Part shown: positions 17,493-25,430 of the stretch, one piece after another
How the letters are laid out: each line of letters opens with the position of its first letter
Position numbering within the stretch: position 1 is the stretch's first letter
Assembly (NCBI RefSeq): GCF_000340475.1
Contig: NZ_CM001792.1
Location: forward strand, 1,820,659-1,884,658
Source of the DNA: Oceanobacillus kimchii X50
Lineage (GTDB): Bacteria > Bacillota > Bacilli > Bacillales > Amphibacillaceae
Direction of reading: 5' to 3'
DNA length: 64,000 bases
Translations under genes and position numbers: made by a program
Notes under the pieces: generated by a model
Databases searched by the model: none
Told to the model about the DNA's origin: nothing
The model's input: only the letters and a program-made list of their open reading frames with translations

Positions 17493-18227
17493 TTACAATT
17501 TTTGAGCATGGGCACGTAACTGATTAACTTCTTTAGGAGTTAAGGCTCGATATTCTCCTGCATTTAAGCCTTCTAATCCAATAAAGTCATAACGTTCACG
17601 TTTTAATTTTATGACTGGGTAGCCCAGTTCTTCTAACATACGACGGACTTGACGATTTTTCCCTTCATGTAATGTTATTTCTATAATGGACGTCTTCTTT
17701 TGATGGTCTGTAGATAGTAAATTTACTTGAACTGCTTTTAGTACATCTTTATCTGAACGTATTCCTTTTTGTAATAAAGCTAATTCCTTTTTATTTGGTA
17801 TACCTTTCACCTTCGCAATATATACCTTGTCCATTTCATGACGAGGATGCATAAGTAGGTTAGCAAAATCTCCATCGTTCGTTAATAGTAAAACTCCAGA
17901 AGTATCATAATCCAATCTTCCTATTGGAAAGATCCGTTGTTCTACGGTATTAAAATAATCGATAACTACTTTCCTGCCTTTATCATCTTTCACACTTGAA
18001 ATAACCCCTCTTGGCTTGTATAAAAGAAAATAAACAGGAGTTTCTTTTTCAAGTGGGACACCGTCTACAACAATTTCATCATTCGCTGTAACTTTAATTC
18101 CCATCTCTTGAACGGTTTCTCCATTCACTTTAACTTTTCCATCAAGAATCAGTTGTTCTGCTTTTCTACGTGAAGTAACCCCACTCTGTGCGATTACTTT
18201 TTGAAGTCTTTCACCATTGTTCGTCAT
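17493..18227 (-). CDS. rluB: 23S rRNA pseudouridine synthase RluB
   Basis: The 244-residue protein has an N-terminal S4 RNA-binding domain (LQKVIAQSGVTSRRKAEQLI, residues 7-26) and a RsuA/RluB-type catalytic domain with the motif GRLDYDTSGVLLLTNDG (catalytic Asp near residue 103) and GKNRQVRRMLEELGYPV. The family converts a uridine in 23S rRNA near the peptidyl transferase centre. The frame opens at 18305 but the ATG at 18227, preceded by a GGTGAT-type site, gives the standard length. It sits between spmB and resA as in B. subtilis (ypuL). Confidence 0.92.
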   Translation of the reverse strand: MTNNGERLQKVIAQSGVTSRRKAEQLILDGKVKVNGETVQEMGIKVTANDEIVVDGVPLEKETPVYFLLYKPRGVISSVKDDKGRKVVIDYFNTVEQRIFPIGRLDYDTSGVLLLTNDGDFANLLMHPRHEMDKVYIAKVKGIPNKKELALLQKGIRSDKDVLKAVQVNLLSTDHQKKTSIIEITLHEGKNRQVRRMLEELGYPVIKLKRERYDFIGLEGLNAGEYRALTPKEVNQLRAHAQKL

Positions 18228-18262
18228 TCTAATCACCATTCTTTTTGTATTTAACCATAATA

Positions 18263-18289
18263 ATAGCGTTAATATTATATTAACGCTAT
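18263..18289 (-). terminator. Possible weak terminator after spmB
   Basis: An inverted repeat (ATAGCGTTAA and its complement, 7-nt loop) lies between the spmB stop and rluB. The T tract after it on the minus strand is interrupted (ATTATTAT), so read-through is likely. Confidence 0.5.
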
Positions 18290-18297
18290 CAAGTGTA

Positions 18298-18828
18298 TTA
18301 TCCAAACATTATTTTAACAAGAACTATTGTAGAAAGTATAGCAATTAGATCTGCAAGTAATCCAACCTTTAAAGCATATCGAATCTTTTTAATTCCTACA
18401 GCTCCAAAATAGACAGTAATAATGTATAATGTCGTATCAGTGCTTCCTTGCATAACAGAAGCAATTCTTCCTATAAAAGAATCGGGGCCATAAGTAGAAA
18501 TCAGTTCCGTAGTCATTCCTAATGCTGCGGTTCCAGATATTGGCCTTATTAATGCAAGTGGCAAAACTTCAGATGGAATCCCAAAGATAGATAAGATTGG
18601 TGAGATTAATTGAACAAAAGCTTCCATTGCACCAGAACTCCTGAGAATAGAAATTGCAACAATCATACCAACTAAAAAAGGAAGCAAAGAAAATGCCGTT
18701 TTGACACCCTCTTTCCCTCCTTCCACAAATAAATCATAGGCAGGTATTTTTCGTACCGCTGCCATTAGTAGAATAACCAATATAAAACAAGGAATAATCC
18801 AAATACTAATAGATGTTATAATCTCCAT
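18298..18828 (-). CDS. spmB: Spore maturation protein B
   Basis: The 176-residue membrane protein contains nucleoside-recognition (gate) domain features, including PFLVGMIVAISILRSSGAM near residue 52 and the conserved LIRPISGTAALGM near residue 98. SpmA and SpmB act in the mother cell and are needed for full dehydration of the spore core. The spmA stop and the spmB ATG overlap as TAATG at 18828, with GGGGGA just before it; this is preferred over an upstream TTG at 18843. The gene order dacB-spmA-spmB matches B. subtilis. Confidence 0.93.
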   Translation of the reverse strand: MEIITSISIWIIPCFILVILLMAAVRKIPAYDLFVEGGKEGVKTAFSLLPFLVGMIVAISILRSSGAMEAFVQLISPILSIFGIPSEVLPLALIRPISGTAALGMTTELISTYGPDSFIGRIASVMQGSTDTTLYIITVYFGAVGIKKIRYALKVGLLADLIAILSTIVLVKIMFG

Positions 18829-19418
18829 TAATTTTTCCCCCAAGTACTTTTATAATGATAAAAGCGATCTATCATCAGACCTGCAGTTGTGGCAATGATA
18901 GTGGCCATTATGGTTGCAGAGACAATTTCTGTTGGAGATGCAGAATCATATTGCATTCGAATCCCAATTACTGTTGTAGGCACTATGGTAAGTCCTGTCG
19001 TATTCAATGTGAGAAAAGTAATCATCGATCGAGAAGCGGTATCATTATCTTTATTTAGTTTTTTCATCTCTTCCATTGCTTTAATACCAATCGGTGTTGC
19101 TGCATTTCCTAACCCAAACATATTTGCTGTCATATTTGAAAGGATATAGCCAATTGCAGGATGATCTTTCGGTATATCAGGGAATATTCGAACGACAATG
19201 GGACGAAATACTTTTGCTAATAAATCTAGTAATCCTGCCTCTTTAGCAATTCTCATCATACCTAACCAAAAAACTAATATACTAATAAGTCCAATGGATA
19301 ATGTAACAGCATCACCAGCACTTTCAAAGATTGCTTGATTTACTTCCTCCATATTTCCGCTAAACATAGCATAGACGATGCCAATAACTGCCATAGAGAT
19401 CCAAATCCAATTGATCAT
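18828..19418 (-). CDS. spmA: Spore maturation protein A
   Basis: The 196-residue membrane protein has about five hydrophobic segments and gate-domain motifs: SIGLISILVFWLGMMRIAKEAGL near residue 42, SNMTANMFGLGNAATPIG near residue 93, and FLTLNTTGLTIVPTTVIGIR near residue 133. It works with SpmB and DacB in spore cortex and core maturation. Its ATG overlaps the dacB stop by 4 bp and its stop overlaps the spmB start, so dacB-spmA-spmB are translationally coupled. Confidence 0.94.
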   Translation of the reverse strand: MINWIWISMAVIGIVYAMFSGNMEEVNQAIFESAGDAVTLSIGLISILVFWLGMMRIAKEAGLLDLLAKVFRPIVVRIFPDIPKDHPAIGYILSNMTANMFGLGNAATPIGIKAMEEMKKLNKDNDTASRSMITFLTLNTTGLTIVPTTVIGIRMQYDSASPTEIVSATIMATIIATTAGLMIDRFYHYKSTWGKN

Positions 19419-20518
19419 ATAGCTTCTCTTCCAATTATCGATTCAAATACTGTTTTTAAGTTATCAAAGATAGAGTCTTTTTTTTGTTGTTCTCCCGGAT
19501 AAATATACGATTCATACACTTCTTGATTGTTTATATAATAAACCGATTTCCCAATCGCTTGCTTCAATTCACTTTTCTCCTCTGATAAAAAATAATTTTT
19601 CACATCGACTTTTTCATTACCATCTTTTAGTAAGGGGAGGTTCACAGCATTTTTATAGTTACCATATACGGTACTTGTTTTAGGTTCAATATGATAAAGT
19701 GCTGTTCCTTCCTCTTGTACTGTTTTCATTTCAAATTGATCAAAGCCCCACTCAAACATGCTAATATGATCTTGCCAATCATCAGGAGCATCTAAAGTAA
19801 CTGCAATTAAATCCATGCCATTTTTATGAGCTGAAGTGACTAATGTTCGTCCGGTAGCCTTTGTATAACCAGTTTTTCCGCCTGTACAATAATTATATAA
19901 TCGAGTCAGTAGTTTATTTTTATTTTGCCAATGATAGGTTCTGTTTTCCGAAAGATACGAATCGGACCCACTAACTTCTCGAAACATCGGATCATCCATG
20001 GCATATTTCATTAGAATTGCCATATCATATGCACTTGAATAATGTGTGTCTGAATCTAAACCATGAGGATTATCAAAATGCGTGTTTTCCATTCCTAACC
20101 ACTTGGCTTTTTCGTTCATCAAGTAAACAAATCCTTCTTCACTACCTCCTACATGTTCAGCTATTGCTACCGCTGCATCATTTCCGGATCGAAGCATTAA
20201 TCCATAAACTAAATCTTTTAAAGGAATTTCTTCACCCTGTTCCAGATAGATAGAGGACCCTTCTGTATAAATCGCTTTTCTTGAAGTAGTTACTTGTTCA
20301 TCTAACATTCCAGATTCTATAGCGATAATTGCTGTCATAATTTTTGTAATGCTGGCTATGGAAGCTTCTTCATTAGCATTTTTCTCAAATAACACTCTAC
20401 CAGTAGATTGTTCTATTAATACTGCGTTATTTGCAGATACAGACGGCAATGCTTGTCCATACGAAGGAAAACTCATGATTAATATTAAAAATGTTAATGA
20501 TCCAATGAATACACGCAT
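19415..20518 (-). CDS. dacB: D-alanyl-D-alanine carboxypeptidase DacB (PBP5*)
   Basis: The 367-residue secreted penicillin-binding protein has a signal peptide (residues 1-23, hydrophobic run FLILIMSFPSYGQA) and the three S11 peptidase motifs: SITK (Ser56, Lys59), SGN near residue 112, and KTG in TGGKTGYTKATG near residue 214. DacB trims cortex peptidoglycan stem peptides during sporulation, which controls cortex cross-linking. Being in an operon with spmAB identifies it as the sporulation enzyme rather than vegetative DacA. A second S11 enzyme, DacF, is at 29792-30958. Confidence 0.93.
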   Translation of the reverse strand: MRVFIGSLTFLILIMSFPSYGQALPSVSANNAVLIEQSTGRVLFEKNANEEASIASITKIMTAIIAIESGMLDEQVTTSRKAIYTEGSSIYLEQGEEIPLKDLVYGLMLRSGNDAAVAIAEHVGGSEEGFVYLMNEKAKWLGMENTHFDNPHGLDSDTHYSSAYDMAILMKYAMDDPMFREVSGSDSYLSENRTYHWQNKNKLLTRLYNYCTGGKTGYTKATGRTLVTSAHKNGMDLIAVTLDAPDDWQDHISMFEWGFDQFEMKTVQEEGTALYHIEPKTSTVYGNYKNAVNLPLLKDGNEKVDVKNYFLSEEKSELKQAIGKSVYYINNQEVYESYIYPGEQQKKDSIFDNLKTVFESIIGREAI

Positions 20519-20811
20519 TAGTTCTTGTCCTCCTAGATATCTTTTCTATAATTATCTTATGCAAGTCAAAAATGGTTATGAATACAAGCGATAATTATTT
20601 ATTTATCTAAAAGAATCAACTTTATGATATCCGAATGTTGCTTTGTTTGTTTTCCATAGTCCAAGCACCGAGCATTATATTTAAATATCACTAATAAATA
20701 ATTCGTTTGCTAAATAATACTTGGCAATTGTGTCAATATCATAATAAGATATTTTGCGTGAAAATCGTATGTTAGCTGAAAATTGCTTCATAAAGATTTT
20801 TAAAAATAAAA
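20519..20811. other. Gene-free gap with a possible repeat remnant
   Basis: This AT-rich stretch between scpB and dacB contains no supported gene. At 20738-20755 it shares TCATAATAAGATATTTT with positions near 13601-13617, next to repeat copy B, and the following bases are loosely similar in both places. It may be the end of a decayed repeat copy. Confidence 0.4.
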
Positions 20812-20830
20812 AAATCCCGTAAAGGGATTT
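20812..20830 (-). terminator. Terminator after scpB
   Basis: A short stem (AAATCCC and GGGATTT, 5-nt loop) is followed on the minus strand by TTTTTTATTTTT. It lies about 20 bp after the scpB stop. Confidence 0.75.
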
Positions 20831-20847
20831 GGGTGATTCAATATCAT

Positions 20848-21426
20848 TTATACTTCATCTTGAAATCGTTCGAAAAATAAATCTGCTTCTCGTTCTTCTT
20901 TATCTGGGTCAATATTTTCAGGTAGAGGTGGTAATTCATCCAACGATGCCAAACCAAAAAAAGTAAGAAATTCTTTGCTTGTTTGAAACAGCACTGGCCT
21001 ACCAACCGTGTCTTTTCTACCTGATTCTTCAATCAAACTTCGTGTAATTAGAGTTTGGAGAGGTCGTTCACTCCGAACTCCTCTAATCTCATCAATCTCC
21101 GCTCTTGTTATCGGCTGACGATAAGCTATTATAGCAAGTGTTTCCAAAGCTGCTTGTGACATTTTACTTGTACGAGGAGAATCAATTAAACGTTTAAAAT
21201 AAGAGCTATGTTCTGGTTTTGTAGTTAAATGAAGAATATCATTTGATTGAATTATCATTAAACCACGGTCTTCTCGCTCATATTCAAATCTTAATTCCTC
21301 TAATAAGTGTTCCACCGTGTCTACTCCGATATCTAGTATTTTGCTTAATTGTTTTAACGTAACACCTTCATCTCCACTGGCAAATAGTAATCCTTCTGTA
21401 ACTCCTTTTAATTCATTCATATTCAC
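20848..21426 (-). CDS. scpB: Segregation and condensation protein B
   Basis: The 192-residue protein is the winged-helix subunit of the SMC-ScpAB condensin that organises and separates sister chromosomes. Recognisable segments are GLLFASGDEGVTLKQLSKIL, the LETLAIIAYRQPITRAEIDEIRGV core near residue 91, and TVGRPVLFQTSKEFLTFFGL near residue 140. The GTG at 21426 has GGAGG seven bases upstream and overlaps the scpA stop (GTGA), which argues for it over the ATG six bases further on. The acidic tail is typical. Confidence 0.94.
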   Translation of the reverse strand: MNMNELKGVTEGLLFASGDEGVTLKQLSKILDIGVDTVEHLLEELRFEYEREDRGLMIIQSNDILHLTTKPEHSSYFKRLIDSPRTSKMSQAALETLAIIAYRQPITRAEIDEIRGVRSERPLQTLITRSLIEESGRKDTVGRPVLFQTSKEFLTFFGLASLDELPPLPENIDPDKEEREADLFFERFQDEV

Positions 21427-22172
21427 GTAAATTCCTCCATGCTAAATAGATACAGGTCTTCAAAATGTCGTTTTTGTACAGCGAATATTTGTTTGTCCTT
21501 CATTAATTCTAAAACTGCTACAAAAGTAACAACAATATAACTTTTCGTCGGCGAAGGAAATAACTTATCAAACACCAATCCATTTGTCGAGGATTGCACC
21601 TGTCGAAGCACATCTTTCATTCTTGTCTCAATGGGAATATCCATTCGCTGTACTGTCGTGTCATGTGGTTCAGTCCATTCTTTTCTTTTTAACATTTTAT
21701 TTAATGCACCAATCATATCAAATATAGAAATATCGGTTTGATTTGTTGTAACCTTCTCTGGTACATCTTTGAATTCAAAGACAGCTGGTGGACGAGTGTA
21801 TAATTGAATTTCCTCGTTTTCTTTTTCTTTTAGCCGTTCTGCTATTTCTTTATACTTTCGGTACTCGATCAATCGTTGCATTAATTCTTCTCTCGGATCT
21901 TCCATATACTCTTCATCAAGATTTTCTTCTAATTCTTGTTTAGGCAAAAGCATTTGACTTTTTATTGCTAATAATGTAGAAGCCATTACTAAATACTCAC
22001 TAGCTATGTTTAATTCTAAGTGCTGCATAGTATGTATATACTCCATGTATTGTTGTGTAATTTGAGCGACAGGAATATCATATATATCGATTTCATATTG
22101 GTTAATTAAATGTAATAATAAATCCAACGGACCTTCAAATGTATCAAGTTTTACTTTATATCCTTCGTGCAT
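21423..22172 (-). CDS. scpA: Segregation and condensation protein A
   Basis: The 249-residue kleisin subunit bridges the SMC heads in the condensin complex. The N-terminal signature YKVKLDTFEGPLDLLLHLINQ is near residue 5 and the C-terminal winged-helix region ends with EDLYLFSMEEFT. The frame opens far upstream at 22295, but the ATG at 22172 has AAAGGA in place and gives the usual length. It is the first gene of scpAB and is divergent from the small gene at 22311. Confidence 0.94.
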   Translation of the reverse strand: MHEGYKVKLDTFEGPLDLLLHLINQYEIDIYDIPVAQITQQYMEYIHTMQHLELNIASEYLVMASTLLAIKSQMLLPKQELEENLDEEYMEDPREELMQRLIEYRKYKEIAERLKEKENEEIQLYTRPPAVFEFKDVPEKVTTNQTDISIFDMIGALNKMLKRKEWTEPHDTTVQRMDIPIETRMKDVLRQVQSSTNGLVFDKLFPSPTKSYIVVTFVAVLELMKDKQIFAVQKRHFEDLYLFSMEEFT

Positions 22173-22310
22173 AATATAATTTCCTTTCAAAAAAAAATTA
22201 GATATGTGAGTTGCGCCCATACACAGTATACATATCTTACATAAGCTGTAGCGTAGTATAAATGTTATCACAAAACATTTATGTAATGAACACAAAGGAG
22301 GCAGTTAAAC

Positions 22311-22400
22311 ATGAGTGGTGGATATGGTTATGCAGGAGGATTCGCGTTAATCGTTGTATTGTTTATCTTGTTAGTTATTGTCGGTGCTGCTTGGTTCTAA
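22311..22400 (+). CDS. YjcZ family sporulation micropeptide
   Basis: This 29-codon gene starts with MSGGYGYAGGF and continues as one hydrophobic helix (ALIVVLFILLVIVGAAW) ending in Phe. The Gly/Tyr-rich head followed by FALIVVLFILLVIVG is the signature of the YjcZ/YtzL-like small sporulation proteins, often present in several copies per Bacillaceae genome. AAAGGAGG lies eight bases before the ATG, and a strong terminator follows. It is probably a membrane micropeptide of the developing spore; its precise role is not known. It is too short for a standard gene-length cutoff. Confidence 0.88.
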   Translation: MSGGYGYAGGFALIVVLFILLVIVGAAWF

Positions 22401-22456
22401 GAGGCAGAGCTTAAATAAAAGCGTTAAAGTTTTTCAAGCAGTTGCTGCAGCTGACG

Positions 22457-22493
22457 AAAAAACCCAGCCCATTAGTCAATGGGCTGGGTTTTT
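22457..22493. terminator. Bidirectional terminator between yjcZ-type gene and ribT
   Basis: A long GC-rich stem (AAAAACCCAGCCCATT and complement, 4-nt loop) is flanked by A and T runs on both sides, so it can end transcription from the plus-strand micropeptide gene and from minus-strand ribT. Confidence 0.93.
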
Positions 22494-22498
22494 ACCAT

Positions 22499-22876
22499 TT
22501 ATTCCTTGCTATCGACCTCTGAACTATCTATACACTTTTTAAAGAAATTTTGAATTTCCTCAGTCGGTGTAATTTCATACTTATTACCATAGATACGTTG
22601 AATTTCACGAATCATCTTTTGACCAATTCCACTGTTGCGATGAGATGGATTCACGGAAATATGTTGAATTACTAATGATGTTTCGTCTAAAATCTGAACA
22701 CCAATTGCGCCTAATACATCATCTTCTTCTTTCCACAAATGTAGATGCCAATGATCAATTTGTTCATAATCTTTAATTGTTTGCTGTAATTTTTTTACGT
22801 CTTTCTTTACTTCAGGCATAAAAGACAATAAGCCCATTGCAATCTTTTCATGATTTTTTTTATAACGAATTAACAT
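22499..22876 (-). CDS. ribT: GNAT family protein RibT
   Basis: The 125-residue protein starts MLIRYKKNHEKIAMGLLSFMP, nearly the same as RibT of B. subtilis, and has the GNAT acetyl-CoA signature HISVNPSHRNSGIGQKMI near residue 75. In B. subtilis ribT is the last gene of the riboflavin operon, and its substrate is not established. No other rib genes are adjacent here: upstream is the M50-like gene and downstream is the yjcZ-type gene and scpA. The scpA neighbourhood is conserved, so the ribDEAH genes appear to have been lost or moved. Confidence 0.9.
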   Translation of the reverse strand: MLIRYKKNHEKIAMGLLSFMPEVKKDVKKLQQTIKDYEQIDHWHLHLWKEEDDVLGAIGVQILDETSLVIQHISVNPSHRNSGIGQKMIREIQRIYGNKYEITPTEEIQNFFKKCIDSSEVDSKE

Positions 22877-22971
22877 AATTACCCCTCATTAAATTGCTGT
22901 AATGGTAATTCTTATAGGTAGACAATAGTACAATACCAACTGACTATATATTATTTATGTCATGCTATAAA

Positions 22972-23457
22972 TTATTTGTCAACTTTGTTCATTTTATAAT
23001 TAGTATAAATATCTTTGATAGCATCCCATATTACTAAACCGTCAGAGGCTTTATTTTTCCTTTGAAAAGGAATCATATTAACAATTGCTAACCAAAGATT
23101 AAACCATATAGCTAAGCTAATCAACAGATAATCGCTATGTATTCCAAACAGAAATAATAGCATTAAAAATACGATGAAATTAAATAAAGGTCCTAAAAAA
23201 GCAATTAATGCTCGCTGGTATGGTAGCAAGTCGTGATTAAAATGATAATTACTTCCCCCACCTAACATGTAAAGGGAATTTATGTTGAATTGAAGATACC
23301 CTAAATTCTTTTTTATTATAGGTGCTCCCCGGCCAATATGTATAAAAATATGTGTTGCTTTATAAACAAACGACCCTGAAACATGACCAAATTCATGTAT
23401 CAGGGTAATAATCGGAGCAATAATAAACAAAAATAAAACTATATCTATTAAGCTCAT
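22972..23457 (-). CDS. M50-like membrane zinc metallopeptidase
   Basis: The 161-residue protein has an N-terminal membrane segment with the zinc-binding motif LIHEFGHVSGS (HEFGH, residues 21-25), two or three more hydrophobic segments (ALIAFLGPLFNFIVFLMLLFLFG; YLLISLAIWFNLWLAIVNMIPF), and a later SDGLVIWD segment near residue 140, which corresponds to the NP..DG motif that supplies the third zinc ligand. It is a short site-2-protease-like protein and probably an intramembrane protease or regulator. It lies 12 bp after ppiB and so is likely co-transcribed. I cannot name a substrate. Confidence 0.72.
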   Translation of the reverse strand: MSLIDIVLFLFIIAPIITLIHEFGHVSGSFVYKATHIFIHIGRGAPIIKKNLGYLQFNINSLYMLGGGSNYHFNHDLLPYQRALIAFLGPLFNFIVFLMLLFLFGIHSDYLLISLAIWFNLWLAIVNMIPFQRKNKASDGLVIWDAIKDIYTNYKMNKVDK

Positions 23458-23469
23458 TATTATAACCGA

Positions 23470-23901
23470 TTAAGAATTAATACGAATCTCTTGCATCGTA
23501 TCACCATTACGCATTGCTTTTGCATGTTCAATCCCTGATGTTACTTTACCAAATACAGTATGGACTCCATCAAGATGAGGTTGAGGCTCATGAACAATGA
23601 AAAATTGACTGCTTCCAGTATCTTTACCAGCATGTGCCATTGATAAAGAACCTTCTTCATGTTTATGCGGATTACCTTCCGTTTCACACTTTATTGTGTA
23701 TCCAGCTGAACCAGTACCATTTCCTACAGGACATCCTCCTTGGCTTACAAATCCTGGAATCACTCGATGAAAAGTAAGTCCATCATAAAACTGATCAGAA
23801 GCAAGTTTTTCAAAATTCGCAACGGTATTTGGTGCTTCTTCTGGATAAAGTTCAAATTCAATTTTATTTCCATTTTCCATTAAAATATATCCTGTTTTCA
23901 T
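23470..23901 (-). CDS. ppiB: Cyclophilin-type peptidyl-prolyl isomerase
   Basis: The 143-residue cytoplasmic protein catalyses cis-trans isomerisation of proline peptide bonds. Cyclophilin motifs are complete: [19 protein letters not shown] (Arg in FHRV), [34 protein letters not shown]. The length matches B. subtilis PpiB. It is between lysA and ribT as in B. subtilis. Confidence 0.95.
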   Translation of the reverse strand: MKTGYILMENGNKIEFELYPEEAPNTVANFEKLASDQFYDGLTFHRVIPGFVSQGGCPVGNGTGSAGYTIKCETEGNPHKHEEGSLSMAHAGKDTGSSQFFIVHEPQPHLDGVHTVFGKVTSGIEHAKAMRNGDTMQEIRINS

Positions 23902-23976
23902 AGTAATTATCTCCTTATATCATAAGATTCTTTCTTATTTTATCACTTCTTGTCAAATATATAAATGAATAACTCC

Positions 23977-25284
23977 TTATTCGTAGGATAAATCATTACG
24001 AACTACATCTTGATACGTTTCTCTTCTAACGACCAATTGATCTCTTCCATTTTCTACAAATACTACAGCAGCATTGGGAAGTCGATTATAATGACTGGCC
24101 ATAGAGTAACTATAAGCACCTGTTGAGAAGACGGCTAATACATCACCACTATTAATTTCTGGAACTGGTAAATCCCAGATAAGCATGTCACCAGATTCAC
24201 AACATTTACCAGCAATAGAGACTTCTTTTACAATAGGTTTTTTGGGATGATTCGCAATAACAGCCTCATATCCAGCATTGTATAAAGCGGGCCTTATATT
24301 ATCTGCCATTCCACCATCAATAGAATAGTATTCTCTTATACCTGGGATCTGTTTGTTTGATCCAATCGTATATAAGGTGATACCAGCATTTCCCACAATA
24401 GATCTACCTGGCTCAATCCAAATCTCTGGCATCTTCATCGAAAGCTTTTGGACATGCGCTTGTACAGCGTCTGCCATACTTTTAATATAATTATCTAATG
24501 GTAATGGTTGGTCATCTTTTGTATAACGAATTCCAAATCCTCCACCTAAGTTGAGAACATTAGGTTGATACTGATATTTATTATTCCATTTCTCCAGTTC
24601 TGAAAATAATAAATCCGTAGCCACTTGAAATCCACTGGTTTCAAATATTTGTGAGCCTATATGGCAGTGCAGTCCTTGAAACCGAATTCGCTGATGCTCG
24701 TATAATCGTTTAAATGCTTGTTCAGCTTGTCCGTTTTGTAAATCAAATCCAAACTTAGAATCTTCATTTCCAGTCATGATATATTGATGTGTTTTTGACT
24801 CTACACCAGGCGTTACACGGATTAATACATCCATTTGTTTTTGTTTTTCTGCCAAAACTTCTTCCAATAAATCAATATCATGAAAATTATCAATGACAAT
24901 ACATCCAATTTCATAATCTACTGCCATTCTAATCTCTTCCAAACTTTTATTATTCCCATGCATATGTATTCGTTCAGTTGGGAAGTCAGCTTGTAAAGCT
25001 GTATATAATTCTCCTTCTGATATAACATCAAGGCATAATCCTTCCTGTTTAGCCACTTGAAGCATAGCTATGGAAGAAAATGCTTTACTTGCATAAGCTA
25101 CCTTTCCTTTGATACCAGTATCCGTGAATGCTTGGACAAATGATCGAGCATTATTTCTGATAAGCGCAACATCATATACATACAAAGGAGTACCGTATTT
25201 CTTTGCTAAATCAAGTGTATCCAAGCCACCTATTTCTAAATGTCCTTTTTCATTAACTGTGAAAGGGTGAGTATCTATTATCAT
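23977..25284 (-). CDS. lysA: Diaminopimelate decarboxylase
   Basis: The 435-residue PLP enzyme converts meso-diaminopimelate to L-lysine. The PLP lysine lies in VAYASKAF (Lys67), and other fold III motifs are HMHGNNKS near residue 108, GLHCHIGSQIF near residue 210, LNLGGGFGIRY near 245, EPGRSIVGNAG near 290, and KCCESGDML near 350 with the catalytic Cys. An aspartate kinase, the first enzyme of the pathway, is also in this window at 60159-61541. It follows spoVAF, as in B. subtilis, but a terminator separates the two. Confidence 0.96.
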   Translation of the reverse strand: MIIDTHPFTVNEKGHLEIGGLDTLDLAKKYGTPLYVYDVALIRNNARSFVQAFTDTGIKGKVAYASKAFSSIAMLQVAKQEGLCLDVISEGELYTALQADFPTERIHMHGNNKSLEEIRMAVDYEIGCIVIDNFHDIDLLEEVLAEKQKQMDVLIRVTPGVESKTHQYIMTGNEDSKFGFDLQNGQAEQAFKRLYEHQRIRFQGLHCHIGSQIFETSGFQVATDLLFSELEKWNNKYQYQPNVLNLGGGFGIRYTKDDQPLPLDNYIKSMADAVQAHVQKLSMKMPEIWIEPGRSIVGNAGITLYTIGSNKQIPGIREYYSIDGGMADNIRPALYNAGYEAVIANHPKKPIVKEVSIAGKCCESGDMLIWDLPVPEINSGDVLAVFSTGAYSYSMASHYNRLPNAAVVFVENGRDQLVVRRETYQDVVRNDLSYE

Positions 25285-25393
25285 AATTCAAATTTCCCCC
25301 GTAATTTCAAATAATAAAAACACTTTATCACAACACCGTCAAAAACAAAAGCGAGAATTATATCAATACACCCCTAAACCATCAATTAGTAAA

Positions 25394-25422
25394 AGCTTAT
25401 TCAAACAATGTTTGAACAAGCT
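25394..25422 (-). terminator. Terminator after spoVAF
   Basis: An inverted repeat of 14 bp (one mismatch) has a minimal loop and is followed by TTTTACTAATT on the minus strand, just after the spoVAF stop. Confidence 0.7.
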
Positions 25423-25430
25423 CTTCCTAG

